From Reclinomonas americana ATCC 50394 (taxonomy: Eukaryota; Jakobida; Jakobea; Jakobida), in assembly GCA_048213135.1 (NCBI GenBank), contig PS015432.1:1-64000 (forward strand): 64,000 bases of DNA. Direction: 5' to 3'. Every line of letters starts with the position of its first letter. The first letter of the stretch is position 1. Made by a program: the position numbers and the translations under genes. The notes beneath the pieces are model-generated. The model ran no database searches. It worked only from the letters and a program-made list of their open reading frames with translations, and was not told the DNA's origin. Shown here in pieces: positions 1 through 16,600 of this stretch.

Positions 1-69
1 GAGCGCCTGTCTCACTCTTCTCCGTGTCAAAGAAAGTGCGCGCGACTCACATTTTTTTATTCTCCTCAG

Positions 70-1315
70 CCATCGACACGGAGGGCCAAGAGGCGCTTCT
101 CACCACACCCAATGTGGTCACGCGTCTTCTGGCGCAAGTCGACGACGAGCAGGTGTTGCAGCACCCCAAGCTCGTCGCCGAGTCCATCTCTGCGCTGGCG
201 GCTGTGGGTACGTGCTGGCGGCTTGTCTGAGAGCGTTTTCTTAGGTTTTTTTGTTTTACATTTTTTCTTTCTTTGTTTTGTTTGTTGTTTGTTGTTGCAG
301 ATGCTCCGCTGCGTCCGCGACTGCTGGAGATTGTGACGCCCATTGATGTGGCGGATCATGTGGTGCGTGTGGTGGCGCGCTTGTGGGAGGAGCCAAGTGA
401 GGAGCTCGATGCGTCGCTGGTCGTCATTCTCAGGGCCATGGAGCGCTTTGGTTCGCATTGCGTTTCCTGTGAAATTTTGTCTGCCGGTCACCCTGCTCAA
501 TATGTTATGTGCTATGTCCAGCTCAAGGCAGCGAGGTGATGCAGGGCGCGCTCACCGAAGCCGAGGCCCCTGGCCTCTTCTCCGAGATCCTCACGGCCGA
601 GGTGAGCCGCGAGTCGGCCGCAGAAGTGGTGTCGGCCACGGCCGCCGCGCTGAAGAGTCTTTGTTGCGTCTTTTTTTTTTCGCGGACTTTCTTCTCCTGT
701 TGTGCCTCATTGCGGTCTCGTCGCGCCAGTGCTGCACAACGCCGCCGTCAAGGAGGAGGCCGTCAACTCGCCGATCCTTGACGGTGCCTACCGCCTGCTG
801 CAGAGCGAGGTGCCGGGGCTGCAAGAAGCCGGAGCCTCGATTCTGGCCGTGTTGTGTTGCGTACTCTCCCTGTGCTGTTGTGCGCCGTGCACCCAGCTCA
901 CTGCTGCGCGACGCAGTGCGTGATGCGCCCGACGACGTGAACGACGCGGTGGCCAGTCAGCGACGCCTCGTGCCCGAGTTGGTCAAGGTGTCGCGCTCCG
1001 GGCACACCACGGTCGCGCAGCGGGACGCCTCATTTGCGCTCAACTACCTCGCTGGTGCGCCTCCCTTGCATTTTGTTGTTCGCTGTTGCCATTTGTTGCT
1101 CACCACGTCGTCGCGTCGCGTGGCGACCATCGCGCAGTGGCCGGACGCATCCACAACCCGATCACGGTGCAGGGCCTGCACGGCACTCTGCACAAGGCCA
1201 TCACCGGTGGCCGAGAGCGTCAGACTTGGCTCTGCATGGGTATGCGTGTGTGTCTTTGTTTTCGTCTCCCTTTCTCTCATCGTCATGCACACTGACTGGC
1301 TCTCGCAGGACCCAG
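70..1315 (+). CDS. Helical repeat (ARM/HEAT-like) protein, 5' part of a split gene
   Basis: I do not recognise the family. Exons read in one continuous frame across introns at about 209-300, 454-515, 663-730, 849-900, 1054-1138 and 1220-1310. The product is Leu/Ala/Val-rich and helical throughout, with motifs such as TPNVVTRLLAQ, DVADHVVRVVARLWEEP and QRDASFALNYLA, the look of ARM or HEAT repeats (inference). The intron at 663 starts with GTTGCGT on the plus strand, so this donor type is not limited to minus-strand genes. The intron near 850 has GTGTTGCGT, and the frame requires the cut two bases before GTTGCGT there. The true start lies left of the first acceptor (AG at 68-69), probably outside the window. 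The frame runs open into the N gap at 1316. The segment after the gap on the same strand is probably the same protein, but the 600-N gap could hide a gene boundary. Confidence 0.6.
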
Positions 1316-1915
1316 NNNNNNNNNNNNNNNNNNNNNNNNNNNNNNNNNNNNNNNNNNNNNNNNNNNNNNNNNNNNNNNNNNNNNNNNNNNNNNNNNNNNN
1401 NNNNNNNNNNNNNNNNNNNNNNNNNNNNNNNNNNNNNNNNNNNNNNNNNNNNNNNNNNNNNNNNNNNNNNNNNNNNNNNNNNNNNNNNNNNNNNNNNNNN
1501 NNNNNNNNNNNNNNNNNNNNNNNNNNNNNNNNNNNNNNNNNNNNNNNNNNNNNNNNNNNNNNNNNNNNNNNNNNNNNNNNNNNNNNNNNNNNNNNNNNNN
1601 NNNNNNNNNNNNNNNNNNNNNNNNNNNNNNNNNNNNNNNNNNNNNNNNNNNNNNNNNNNNNNNNNNNNNNNNNNNNNNNNNNNNNNNNNNNNNNNNNNNN
1701 NNNNNNNNNNNNNNNNNNNNNNNNNNNNNNNNNNNNNNNNNNNNNNNNNNNNNNNNNNNNNNNNNNNNNNNNNNNNNNNNNNNNNNNNNNNNNNNNNNNN
1801 NNNNNNNNNNNNNNNNNNNNNNNNNNNNNNNNNNNNNNNNNNNNNNNNNNNNNNNNNNNNNNNNNNNNNNNNNNNNNNNNNNNNNNNNNNNNNNNNNNNN
1901 NNNNNNNNNNNNNNN
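1316..1915. other. Assembly gap (600 N)
   Basis: Separates the ARM/HEAT-like exons from the AT-hook exons, so whether they form one gene is not provable here. Confidence 1.
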
Positions 1916-3092
1916 CCGCCGCCGCTGTTGCTGCTGCCGCCGCTTCCGCCGCTGAACAGGGAGTCACGCCGGCGACTCCGCCGGTGGGCGGAACTTTGTC
2001 GAAAAATGTTGCACGACGACCGACAACCCCGCCCGGTAGCGACGGCCCTGGCACCGTGGCGCTACCGCTGTTGCTACCGCCGATTCCCGTGACTGCAGAG
2101 CGGGAGGTGCTGGCGCAGCCGCTGACCACGGTCGAGAACAAACCGGCGAAACGACCTGTTGGTCGACCGCGAAAGAATCCCATCAAGCCGCCAACGCCGC
2201 AGCCGCAGCAAGCACCACCACCGCCACCTCCACCGCCAGCGGCCGCACCAGCTGCCACGGCAACAGTAGCAGCAGGAGGAGGTGCGAGGGTGTTGTTGTT
2301 GGCTTGCCTGTGCTCATCTTGGAACTCATTTGTTGTTGTGCGCAGAGGCTGCAACTGCCGCGGGTGTACCGGCACGACCTCGCCGCTTCAACAACAAGCA
2401 GCGTGCCAATCAACCGAGCATCACGGTGCCGACGAATGGCAGTGGTGGTGAGGTGCGCGTGACGATGCGTGTGCGACCGCCGGTCAATCGTGGTGCGTCG
2501 CCGGCATCCTTGTCGCCTGATCCGGTGCAGCGTCGCAACTCGTCGTCGTCATCGTCGCTGTACTCGTCGTCGTCGTCGCACTCTCCGTCGCCGCCGCGCA
2601 TGAGTCCACGTCATCCGGCGCTGCTCGCACTGGCCGACACCGTGGCACGCAACGCCGGCATGTTCCAGATGTTCCAGCCGCCCAGCATGGCACCGTCGTA
2701 CGGTCTCAACCACATGGGCTCGTACGCTCCATCGATGCAGTCGGGATTGCGCCCACCGTCGTCCCTGCTGCTGCAATCCCCCGGTGCCGTCTCCGTTGCC
2801 AACGAAACGGTGACCGACGCGGTCGTCCGGCAGCTAGCCGAGGAGTACGCATGGCCGCCACGCGTCTCGGAGCGTGTGCTGAGCGTGCTGCAGGACGAGG
2901 TACGGCATTCCCCTCGCTCACCTTTCCCTTTTCTCCTGCGCTGTGTTGCTGAATCGTGTGCGGAAAAAACAGGTTGGCGTGTACAACATGCGCGGCCTTC
3001 GTGCGCTGCTGGTCGGATCGCCGGAAGCCCTCAAGAGTACCAAGCTGCTGCCGGCGGAGCGGGCGGCACTTGAGCGAGCCGCCTCCACATGA
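1916..3092 (+). CDS. AT-hook, low-complexity protein, 3' part of a split gene
   Basis: The frame is open from the end of the N gap to a TGA at 3090-3092, through introns at about 2281-2344 and 2900-2972. The first part is Ala/Pro-rich and contains KRPVGRPRKNP, a textbook AT-hook (GRP core with flanking basic residues), so minor-groove binding to AT-rich DNA and a nuclear role are likely. A Ser-rich tract (about 2538-2600) and a Met/Gln/Pro region follow. The last 70 or so residues are helical and could be a small SAM-like fold (weak inference, from VSERVLSVLQDE and GLRALLVGS). The 3' end converges on DNAI4, whose stop lies about 150 bp away. It is probably the C-terminal half of the ARM/HEAT-like gene before the gap, which would make a chromatin-associated repeat protein, but the gap prevents proof. 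Confidence 0.6.
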
Positions 3093-3244
3093 TAGCACCA
3101 TCCGAGCCACTTGTTCACACCGTTTTTTTAGGAAGTACATGCTACCGTTCAAGACATCATCATCATCATCATTTCGTCCCTTCCCTTTACAACACACAGA
3201 CAATGGATTCATGTAGGAAGAACAGAGATCAGCAACGCAGTCGC

Positions 3245-7805
<4,561 letters not shown>

Positions 7806-7993
7806 GGTTTGAGACGAAGCGCGCGAAAAATGTGGAGAGATAAAACGCTCGGACAATCCCGTGACTCATGCGCGGTAGGACAAAGAAATTATCCTGCATC
7901 GTCGACGTTCCTTAATGCTGCTGTGTTGCCCTGCCCCACGTGTGGTTGAACAAAACAGCGGATTTCATTAGGAGAGATTACTATGGGGTGTAC

Positions 7994-10295
7994 TTACAGC
8001 TTGTCGTTGATGATTGTGCCGACGACGGCGCGACCGTCGGCAAACTCGGTCCACTCGCGCGAGGCCAAGAATCGACGCAGCGGATCGGTGGAGAGCAGTC
8101 GCACAACCGACTTGATGGCGTCGTCAAAGGGCGTGCGTAGCACCTGCGGCTCTTCTTCACCGGCCTCGCCAATGTCGAGGCCTCCGGAGGAGCCGCCGCA
8201 GGTGGTGGTGGCTTCCGTTTGCTCCCGTGGCACGAGACTCATCGAGGCGAGAATGGCCTGCTGCAGGTCAGCAGGCAGGCCAAAGACCTCGTGTCGTGAG
8301 AGACTGTGGCGCCCGCGACTGGGTCTCCGTGTCGACACGATGCTCGCCTCGTCGCCACCAGAGTTGGTTCTGAGACGACCAAAGAGTGCATGCAGCGGCG
8401 CAGCCGCACGCGCCGGGATGTTCAGTTCAAACTCGGCCTCGGGCTGCACAAACGAAATGTACAGGGATGCAGCGCGACCAATGGTGGCACTCTTGGCGCT
8501 CTCCAGCGTCGGGTGCGCCAAGTACTTGCGTGCTTGCTCGCGGAATTCACGGGCCGCCAAGATGAACACCAAGTTCTGCAAGCGTGCGCGTGAGTACTAT
8601 CCCACAATGACTCGTCTGTATCGCAGGTTACCTCCACGTTTAGCTGCGAGAGCGATGCATGAGTAATGGTTGCGATACACAACGAATCAAAGAGGGCACA
8701 CACCTCCCTCTCCAAGTGTCGCGAGAATAATCTGAGGGTGTGTCGATTGGCTGCGAGCAAGCACACAGTCGTCAGGCACGCGCATCGCACACACACTCGT
8801 GGAAAGTGTGCACACAAAAATGCCTGACCGAGCACATCGCTGAGACTTGCACACGGCAGCAATTCCTCCTGGAGACGGCACACACGTTGGGTTCAACACA
8901 GGCGACCATGCATGGAAGAGTGAGGCGACGCACCAGGCCGGCGGTCTTTTGGTCATTCTTTCGCCTTCGCCCACATATCTCACCCCACGGCCACAGCACG
9001 CTCGGCAGCAGTGCCATGAAGAAGACAGTGACGATGAGCATGACGACCAGAGCGAGAAAAGCAATAAAGCTGCGCAGAGATTCGCGGTCACCATCGGCCA
9101 CTGCGACACACACACAAATGACACAGACAGTCGACGAAACTTGTGGTTTTTGAGTGCGAAAAAGAGACCGACGGTAAAGCCAATGAAGCACGCCATGAGG
9201 CACGACGTGCCGAGCACTGTGCGACGGATGCGGAGGACTGCGGCGGGAAAGGGTGTCAAACAAAGTACTGCGGAATGATTCACGAGCTGCACACGGTCAC
9301 CAACCGTCATCTTTGCGCCATCTACGATTGTGTAGAAAGAATGAAGGCACATGTGCGCGTGAGATTCACGGAAGAGCGAGGCACACATGTAAACACCGTT
9401 GAACGCAACAGGCAACAGACAACAATCGGAGCGGAAATGCTCGTCAGGAAATACGTGCCCAGGAGAATGATGGAGATGACAGCAAGTGCATCCAGACACT
9501 TGCCGGGCATGGCGCTAATCTGTACGCGCACGACGAGAAGTGAGCATCGGTCGGCGCACACACGGCAGCAGGAGGAAGCGCCGCAACGATAGTGCAGGTG
9601 ATGATGGCGCACGCGAGGATCACGAGCAACACAATCAACAGATTGTGATCGGAGAAGCGCCGAATCCAGCGCGTCTCGTGCAGCAAACCCGCATCGCGCC
9701 CGTCCACCTCCAGCGTCGCCGTGCCGTCTTCGCGCATCTCACCCAGATTACTCGCCGAGTTCGATCGCTCGACGGGATCGTGCAGCTTCCGTTGCAGGTA
9801 CTTGGCTTGCGCTGCATTCCCCCACACTGTAAGTACGAGCCTCTTGCGGATGCGGTGCGCAGGCACTGACCTCGTGCAGACAAGTACAGCGCCACATAGC
9901 GCATGTAGCCGAGTACCTGTGCCGAGACCACTGTCGATGTGAGGCACGTGATGAACCACAGCAGCGCATCCTGTGCAGGCACCAACAGCGTGTGAGTTCT
10001 ACCTGGAGAGTGGGTGGGTGGGCAACCGAGCGCACAAGGCGACGCAACACACGGGATTGATTCTGCTCGAAAGAACGTGAAGCACATGAGGGTGGCCAGA
10101 CTGGAGATGTAGATTGCCGATCCCAGAAAGTACACTGCGTTGATTCTCACACCGAGAAGCTGATGCAGAAGTGTTGAGGAAAAGCACAAGCGAGAGAGAG
10201 AGACTGAGAGAACAAACGCGAGACTGACCTTGAATTTGGGTAATCTTCGATGCCAGATGAGCAACTGCACGACACACGCACGAATCAGCCTCTCT

Positions 10296-10370
<75 letters not shown>

Positions 10371-10540
10371 TGTGAAGGCTCACACACACTGACCGATAGA
10401 AGCACCCATGTGGCGACCCCCATAATGAAGCAAATGACAATGAGAGAGATGCCATAGGCTCGTAGGTCGACTCCAGGCAGGCCATTGTCGGGAGGTGGGG
10501 CGTCCCCATCGGGAACACTGCGTTGACTGACACACTGCAT
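7994..10540 (-). CDS. Seven-transmembrane receptor-like protein with C-terminal RGS domain
   Basis: About seven hydrophobic helices are read across several exons: YGISLIVICFIMGVATWVLL (about 10450), AVYFLGSAIYISSLATLMCF (10100), LLWFITCLTSTVVSAQVLGY (9930), LLIVLLVILACAIITCTI (9630), LDALAVISIILLGTYFLTS (9470), LGTSCLMACFIGFTVGLFFA (9190) and FIAFLALVVMLIVTVFFMAL (9040). A cytosolic RGS domain follows: FSRHLERELNVENLVFILAA, then ASLYISFVQP and VVRLLSTDPLRRFLASREW. RGS domains speed GTP hydrolysis on G-alpha. The arrangement resembles plant AtRGS1 and other protist receptor-RGS proteins; the ligand cannot be told. An Asp/Ser-rich insertion splits the RGS core. Introns at 9581 (GTTGCGG) and 10042 (GTTGCGT) have the unusual donor; a (TG)n tract (10300-10368) lies in an intron after helix 1. 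I chose the ATG at 10538-10540; a short upstream exon is possible. Stop TAA is at 7994-7996. Confidence 0.78.
10300..10368. repeat. (TG)n microsatellite in an intron of the RGS receptor gene
   Basis: About 35 uninterrupted TG units between the exons for the first and second transmembrane helices. Confidence 0.95.
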
Positions 10541-10684
10541 GCGTGTGCGACAATCAATAGTGATCGAACGCAGACTCACATGACACAAGTCCTCCGATCA
10601 CAAGCTTGGCGACGTTGCTTTGTTGTTACAAACACCAAGCAAGATAACTGTACATTGATCTATCCTCTTTTTTCTATACTCCGA

Positions 10685-13600
10685 TCAGTCCTTGTTGCAG
10701 AGCAGAGCCACACCTGTCGTGCAACGAGACGTTTTTGAGTGGAAGACTCTCGGAGAACAGCGGTGCCAGTGAGGCGCATGCAAACCTCGTAATATCCAGT
10801 GGGCTTCGTCACGCTGACCCGAGTGCAGCAAAATGTCGCACACGTGGTTGTTGTAGTGCCGTGAAGCTGTGTTGTCCGGGGGAGGCATCGTTAGCAACAC
10901 GACAACATGCAGCGCTGCAGTACAGCTCGGTACGCAACGAATAGTGTACAGCGGCACGGCGGTAAAGTCCGACCTCTTCTTCCGCTCCGACAGGTCGGCG
11001 GTGACGTGAACGGCCGGCAACGGCACGGCCAGCACCTTGGGTTGTTGCTCCACACTGCATGAAGAAGAATGACGGGATCAGCAACGTGCATGCACACAGA
11101 GGAGAAGGGAAGCAGAACGCAACAGGCACAAATTACGCCGATCCCATCCGGCGCCCTCCAGCCACAGCCCGTGAATGTACACGCCATCGTTGGGTTTCGG
11201 CAACTGTGAGCACAATATACGTTATTCCAACAATACGACACGCACTCCCGCGGTGAAGGAAAAAAAGAACACGCAACGTCTGACGAGTCGTCGGCCATGA
11301 AGCTCTTGACTTCGGTCTTGAGAATGACCTTGTCCAGCGTCCACTTGTCGTCGGCGGCCACTGCTGCCGATGCATTGTGTGCGCGAGTCACCTGCAATCA
11401 GTCGAGTTGGTGGTCAGTAAAATGCACACAGATGCCTCTCCCTCTTCTTCCCTGGTGTTCCTCACCTCCTGCTTGACCGCGGTCAGGAACCCTTGCTGGT
11501 TGAAGAAACCGGCCAGCCAGAAACTCTGTCCAACACCACTCCCAGTCAGATCAACGCGGCAGGCGAAAAGAGCAACGCGTTCCGAGTCACGAACCGACGG
11601 CCGACCACGCCACAGCCACGAGTGGAGCTGCGCATGACGACGCAGGAGTGCTGCGAACCAGACACCCTGTACATAAAACGCAGTTGGAGGTGAGTCGTTC
11701 ATCTATCTCCTTCGCCCCTCTCAGCGCACACACACGCAGCCTCACCAGCGACGGAGCAGACCACGAGATCTTGAGCCAGTCGGCCGGAATGCGGCCGTCA
11801 AACAACGAGTCGAGGGCATTCTGCAGCTCCGCACTCATCACAATCGTTCCCTCAATGGCCAATTGCAGATCCTGCAACGTCGACCGAGCGCGAGAGATGA
11901 CACGCTGCAGGCGATCAATTTCCTGCGCACGTGGAGACGACGCGGTCAGCGGCAAGACCAATAAAAAGGAACACACAGTGAAAGAAATGGCGGCCGCACT
12001 TGGAGCAAGAAAATGTTCAGCGGCTGCGTCGGACTGACGGATTCACGAGCAAAGTCGCGGTCAAAGCCATCCGGCAACTGGGTCAGCATGTCGCCCGCAG
12101 TCTGCTTCACCACATCCTCACGCGACATGCCGGCCGCGCCGCTGGCCTCCTTCGGTTGAATATCGAGCGCCGTATCGAGAACCTTGCACCGGCACGATGA
12201 GCACACACACACACACAGCTGTACCATCATGCGACACGCAAATAATACCTCGCGACTCTCATTGTTGCGGAATGTCAGATCGGCGTTGCTGTGCAGGCCA
12301 AAGATCTCCGGGCTCTCAAAGTCGGGGAACCGTGCAATGTGATCCCGGAAGAGCACAAGATCGTTCTCACGAGCGTCGGATTTGGAGTCACGACACGGAA
12401 CCGAGTAGCCTATGGTGCGGCAATGAGTTTCGTCCCTCTCCCGAGCGCAAGCCACCTAAAACTAACACACAAACACACCTGGGTAAAACTCGTACTTGCG
12501 ATCCAACACAGTCTCCGACAGGAACTTCTCCGCATACGTGCCAAACAGCCGACGGTCCTTGTCGTCGGTGATGCGCCCTCCATAATGAATCTGCTCACTC
12601 GGCTGTCAGCAACTGTCGATGCACAGACGCGCACATGCAATCAAACCAACCTCGGCAACCATGTAGCGAATAGTTTCGTAGGATGGCGGCTTCTTGCGCG
12701 GATCGTCGCCAATCTGGAACAAGTGTTTCTGATGGTGTGTGTGTGTACATCCAGTTGTCAGTGACAGGTGTTGTCAGTGCGAGGGCATTAGAAATTGACT
12801 GTACCTCGAGGAACGACAGCGACGCCTCCAGATCCGTCTGGTTGAACTCGTACGGAATGTTCCAACCCAGCGGACCATACTTGCGTCGCTCCTGCACCGT
12901 CGAGTGCAAGAAACAAATGGTGAACAGCAGCGGCTTCCACTCCGGTCGCACGTTGCGCTCCAGCAGATCCAGCGACACCCACTGGAACGAGCGCTCCATG
13001 CCGTTGCGGAGTCCACGCGGCGGCTCATTCGTCAGCTTGATTGACATTTGCAGCAGGCCAATCGGGAACCGCGGGTGCGGCTCACTGTACTACGGATGAG
13101 AACCATTGTCTAGTCTAGCAGCTGCGACTTCCACCAACGCAAACGCACCTGGTGACCCACAGACGGAAATCCGGGTTGATCTCAGTCGTGCGCAGCAACG
13201 TCTCCTCGACCTCGCGCATAAAGTCGAGACCCAAGTGGCAATTCTGCAGCATGAGCCAGCGGCCTTGTGCAAAGCACGACTGCAGGAGCTGGCGTGCGCG
13301 AGGCTCCTGCCCACGTCCGAGCGAAATGGTCTCACACAGAATCTTCTTCTTGCGCGACAACGCGAAAATGGTGCCGGTGGGATCCGAGCCAAGACTGAGC
13401 AGGTAGATGATCGGAGTGCGCGAGTCGCTCTCCTCAAACGCATCCTGCAGGTCGGCCACAATGCCCGTGACGTACTCCTTGCGTTCGAGAGTTGGCGTGT
13501 CGGCAATGAAGCCGGCGGCGGCGTAGGTCATGCGATCCGGCCGCAGCGAGCGCACCAGCAGCAAGCGTTGGAATGGTCGCAAGCTGCACGTTGTTGGTGA

Positions 13601-16600
13601 GTGGCGAGCTCACAGAGGTCGTGCTCAACACTATCACACACAAACACACACCTGTCGTCCAACTCTGGCACTTTTTGCATCTCGGGGTTCTCCGAGTCCA
13701 CCCACATGCGCCACGAGTTGTAGTCGTTGGAGCCGATCAGGTCGGGCAGACGACGGAACATCTCCACTGCGTGGCATCACATACACAAACACATGCAAAA
13801 TCAGCGACAGAGAGAGAACAGGGGAAGAGGTGGGAGAGCCGTCGTGGACCACGCAACATGATTGTGAGAGCTGAATGACATTGAGCCAGGCCGCATCGGT
13901 GATCCACTCGTGCGGCTTGCGTCGCACATCAGAGATGCTGAGAGTGGCACCGCCCTTGAGAAGGGTGGTGAACTCGATCTGCGTAATGTTCTCCGCTTGC
14001 AGATTGATCTCGCAGGCCAACAGCAGCGAGTACAGGCCCTTGTGTCGCTCGAACAGACCGCGTGACACGAACACATACACAATGTACGTGACCATGTCGA
14101 CAATGTTGTACACGCGCTTGTTCACCAGTCCGTCCTGCGCAAGCAACACGAGCATGAGATACAGCATCGACAACGAACACACACTCACTCATGCATTGTG
14201 CACGTACCGGATGTGCACGCTCCATGGCCAGATCAAAGAGGTTCAAGAAGCGCGACAAGGATGTCTGGTACATCGGATTGACAAGCGACATGGCCACCAT
14301 GAGGAAGTACATCACAGAGCCACGAGTGGCACTGCCGCGGTAGCTCTCACGCATGGCGTTGATGCTCTTCTCCGTCTCGCCAGCCTTGGTGATGTTGGCG
14401 GNNNNNNNNNNNNNNNNNNNNNNNNNNNNNNNNNNNNNNNNNNNNNNNNNNNNNNNNNNNNNNNNNNNNNNNNNNNNNNNNNNNNNNNNNNNNNNNNNNN
14501 NNNNNNNNNNNNNNNNNNNNNNNNNNNNNAGTCGATCTCCTCGCCCACGTTCTCAATAATCAGCGGCCAGCCCTGCATGTATCGCCGTCAGTTAAGACGT
14601 TCCGTCAGGTGCGTGCATACATGCAGCGGTGTCTCACCTCGCGGCACGCCTCCTCCAAATACAGTTTGAAGGTCTTGTCGGAGAATTGCACCACCCGCAA
14701 CTGCTCGTCTGGTCGACGTGGCTCATAGTTGCGCAGCCAGGCCAGTCCCTGTCCCTGTGGGTCCACCAGCAGAGGCCACTGTGCGTCCAACAGGAAATGA
14801 GCGCACTGTCGACAAGCACATCTACAGGCGTGTGACAGACCTTGGACGACATTGTGACCATGATACCATTCTGCGTCGAGTGCTCGTCCTTGGGCAGTCC
14901 CTGCAGATTCCACTCGCCTGTCTGCCGCTCGTCGGCCAAGAACTGAGTGACATTGATCTCCGGCGTCACCGGCACATGGCGCTGTCGCAGATCGCGCAAA
15001 AAGTGCTCTACCAGCGTCTTGCGGAACACCGAGTTGAAGGGACCGCAGTATGCCATAAAGGCCGTCGACAGTGTGACATCGCCGGCAAGCCGCTCAATGT
15101 CTTGTCGGAAGGCATTGCTCTGCTTGACCCACATGTCGCGTTCGCCCGACAGCGCGCCAATCAGATTGTTGGCGCTCTCCATGGTGCGACGCAACCGATC
15201 AGCGTTCTCCTGCAGCTCCTGCTTGCGTCGCACGGCAGACTCGAACTGCTCCTCGATCTGTCGCAGATTCGTCTCCACAATCTCCAGATCGCGCTGTTTC
15301 TCTGCACGGCGTGCGCGACAGGTCAACCAGAGTGCACTCGCCAATATCATTTTCCTTGAAATGGTGCGTACCACGCAGTTTGACCATGGCCACGTGCTGT
15401 GCGTCTTCAGCCTCGCGCAGCGCCGCACGCTTCGGTTCGACCACCTTTGCCACATCATGGTAGCGCGCCATGGCCTTGACCCACGTGCACAGACCGGCCA
15501 CCTCTTGCGCCTTCTTCATCGCCACCTCCTTGGTGAAGTCCTCGGCGTCGACAATCGGTCGCAGCAACTCCACCATCTCGTCGTCAATGTCGTCGCGTTG
15601 GTAGTTGAACAGGTCACGCGTGAGGTTCGGATTGTTCAGCAGCGTCGAGCGCGCGATAGCGTACGAATCCTGGGTGAAAACAACACACATCTTAGCAAAC
15701 ACAGAATCGATGGCGATGCAAAAGACACCGTGCCGAGCTGCTCACCTCAATCATCCATCGATCGCCGGCGAGCTGATAATACGAAACCGGATTCACGGGC
15801 ATGCGATGCAGAATGAGCACACCGTCAAAGATGCGCTTGATGAACTCGGCCGGATTGAGGAATTTCTTCACAGTTGCAATGTCCTTGTCCTTGATGGAGT
15901 TCAGGGCGGCCAGAGCCTCCTGCAAAATCGGCTCGGCCAGCTCCAGGTCCTTGGCGGCCGCCGAGCGAATGCTGTCCACCAGTCGGAAGTCCTCCTCCAG
16001 CCGATCGGCCACCGCCTTCACCTCGGCACGCTTCTTCTGCGCGGCCGCCGTCTGCACCGAAATGTCTTGCAACATGGTCTCCGTGCGCGACTGTTGCACA
16101 CGCAGCTGCGCCTCGCTCTCGCGCAGCTCCACTTTCAGCACCTCGATCTTGCTTTCCGCGTCACGCAGCTGATCGAGACCAGTGTTGATCTTGCGCGCCA
16201 GCACGCCCACCTAACAAAAAGCAGGATAAATGTGAGTCCGACTTGGCCATCTCTCTTCTCTCTTTCTCTCATNNNNNNNNNNNNNNNNNNNNCTGCCGGT
16301 CCAGCGCATACACGCCCTTCATCTCCACCACTTGACGCACCACCTCGTTGGTCGGCTGCCAACACAAGATCACAAATGAGACACTGGCGGCGGAGGGAAC
16401 GGAGGAGTCGAAGTGCGTGACACGTACCTGATCGCCCCACACATTGACCTCGGGCATGTTCAGGTCGTCGACAAACACCACCATGTTGCGGTTGCCCTTT
16501 GGCTTCAGGGAGTTGCCGACGCTCTTCTCCAGCGACGATTCGATGGTGTTCTGGAAGATGCCAGGCGAAGTCGCGGATGAGAATGACATCTTCTTGAACG

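Noticed and set aside
849-900. GTTGCGT as the donor of the intron near 862
   Set aside because: Cutting at GTTGCGT puts a stop soon after the join. The frame needs a cut two bases earlier (GTGTTGCGT), so it is not counted.
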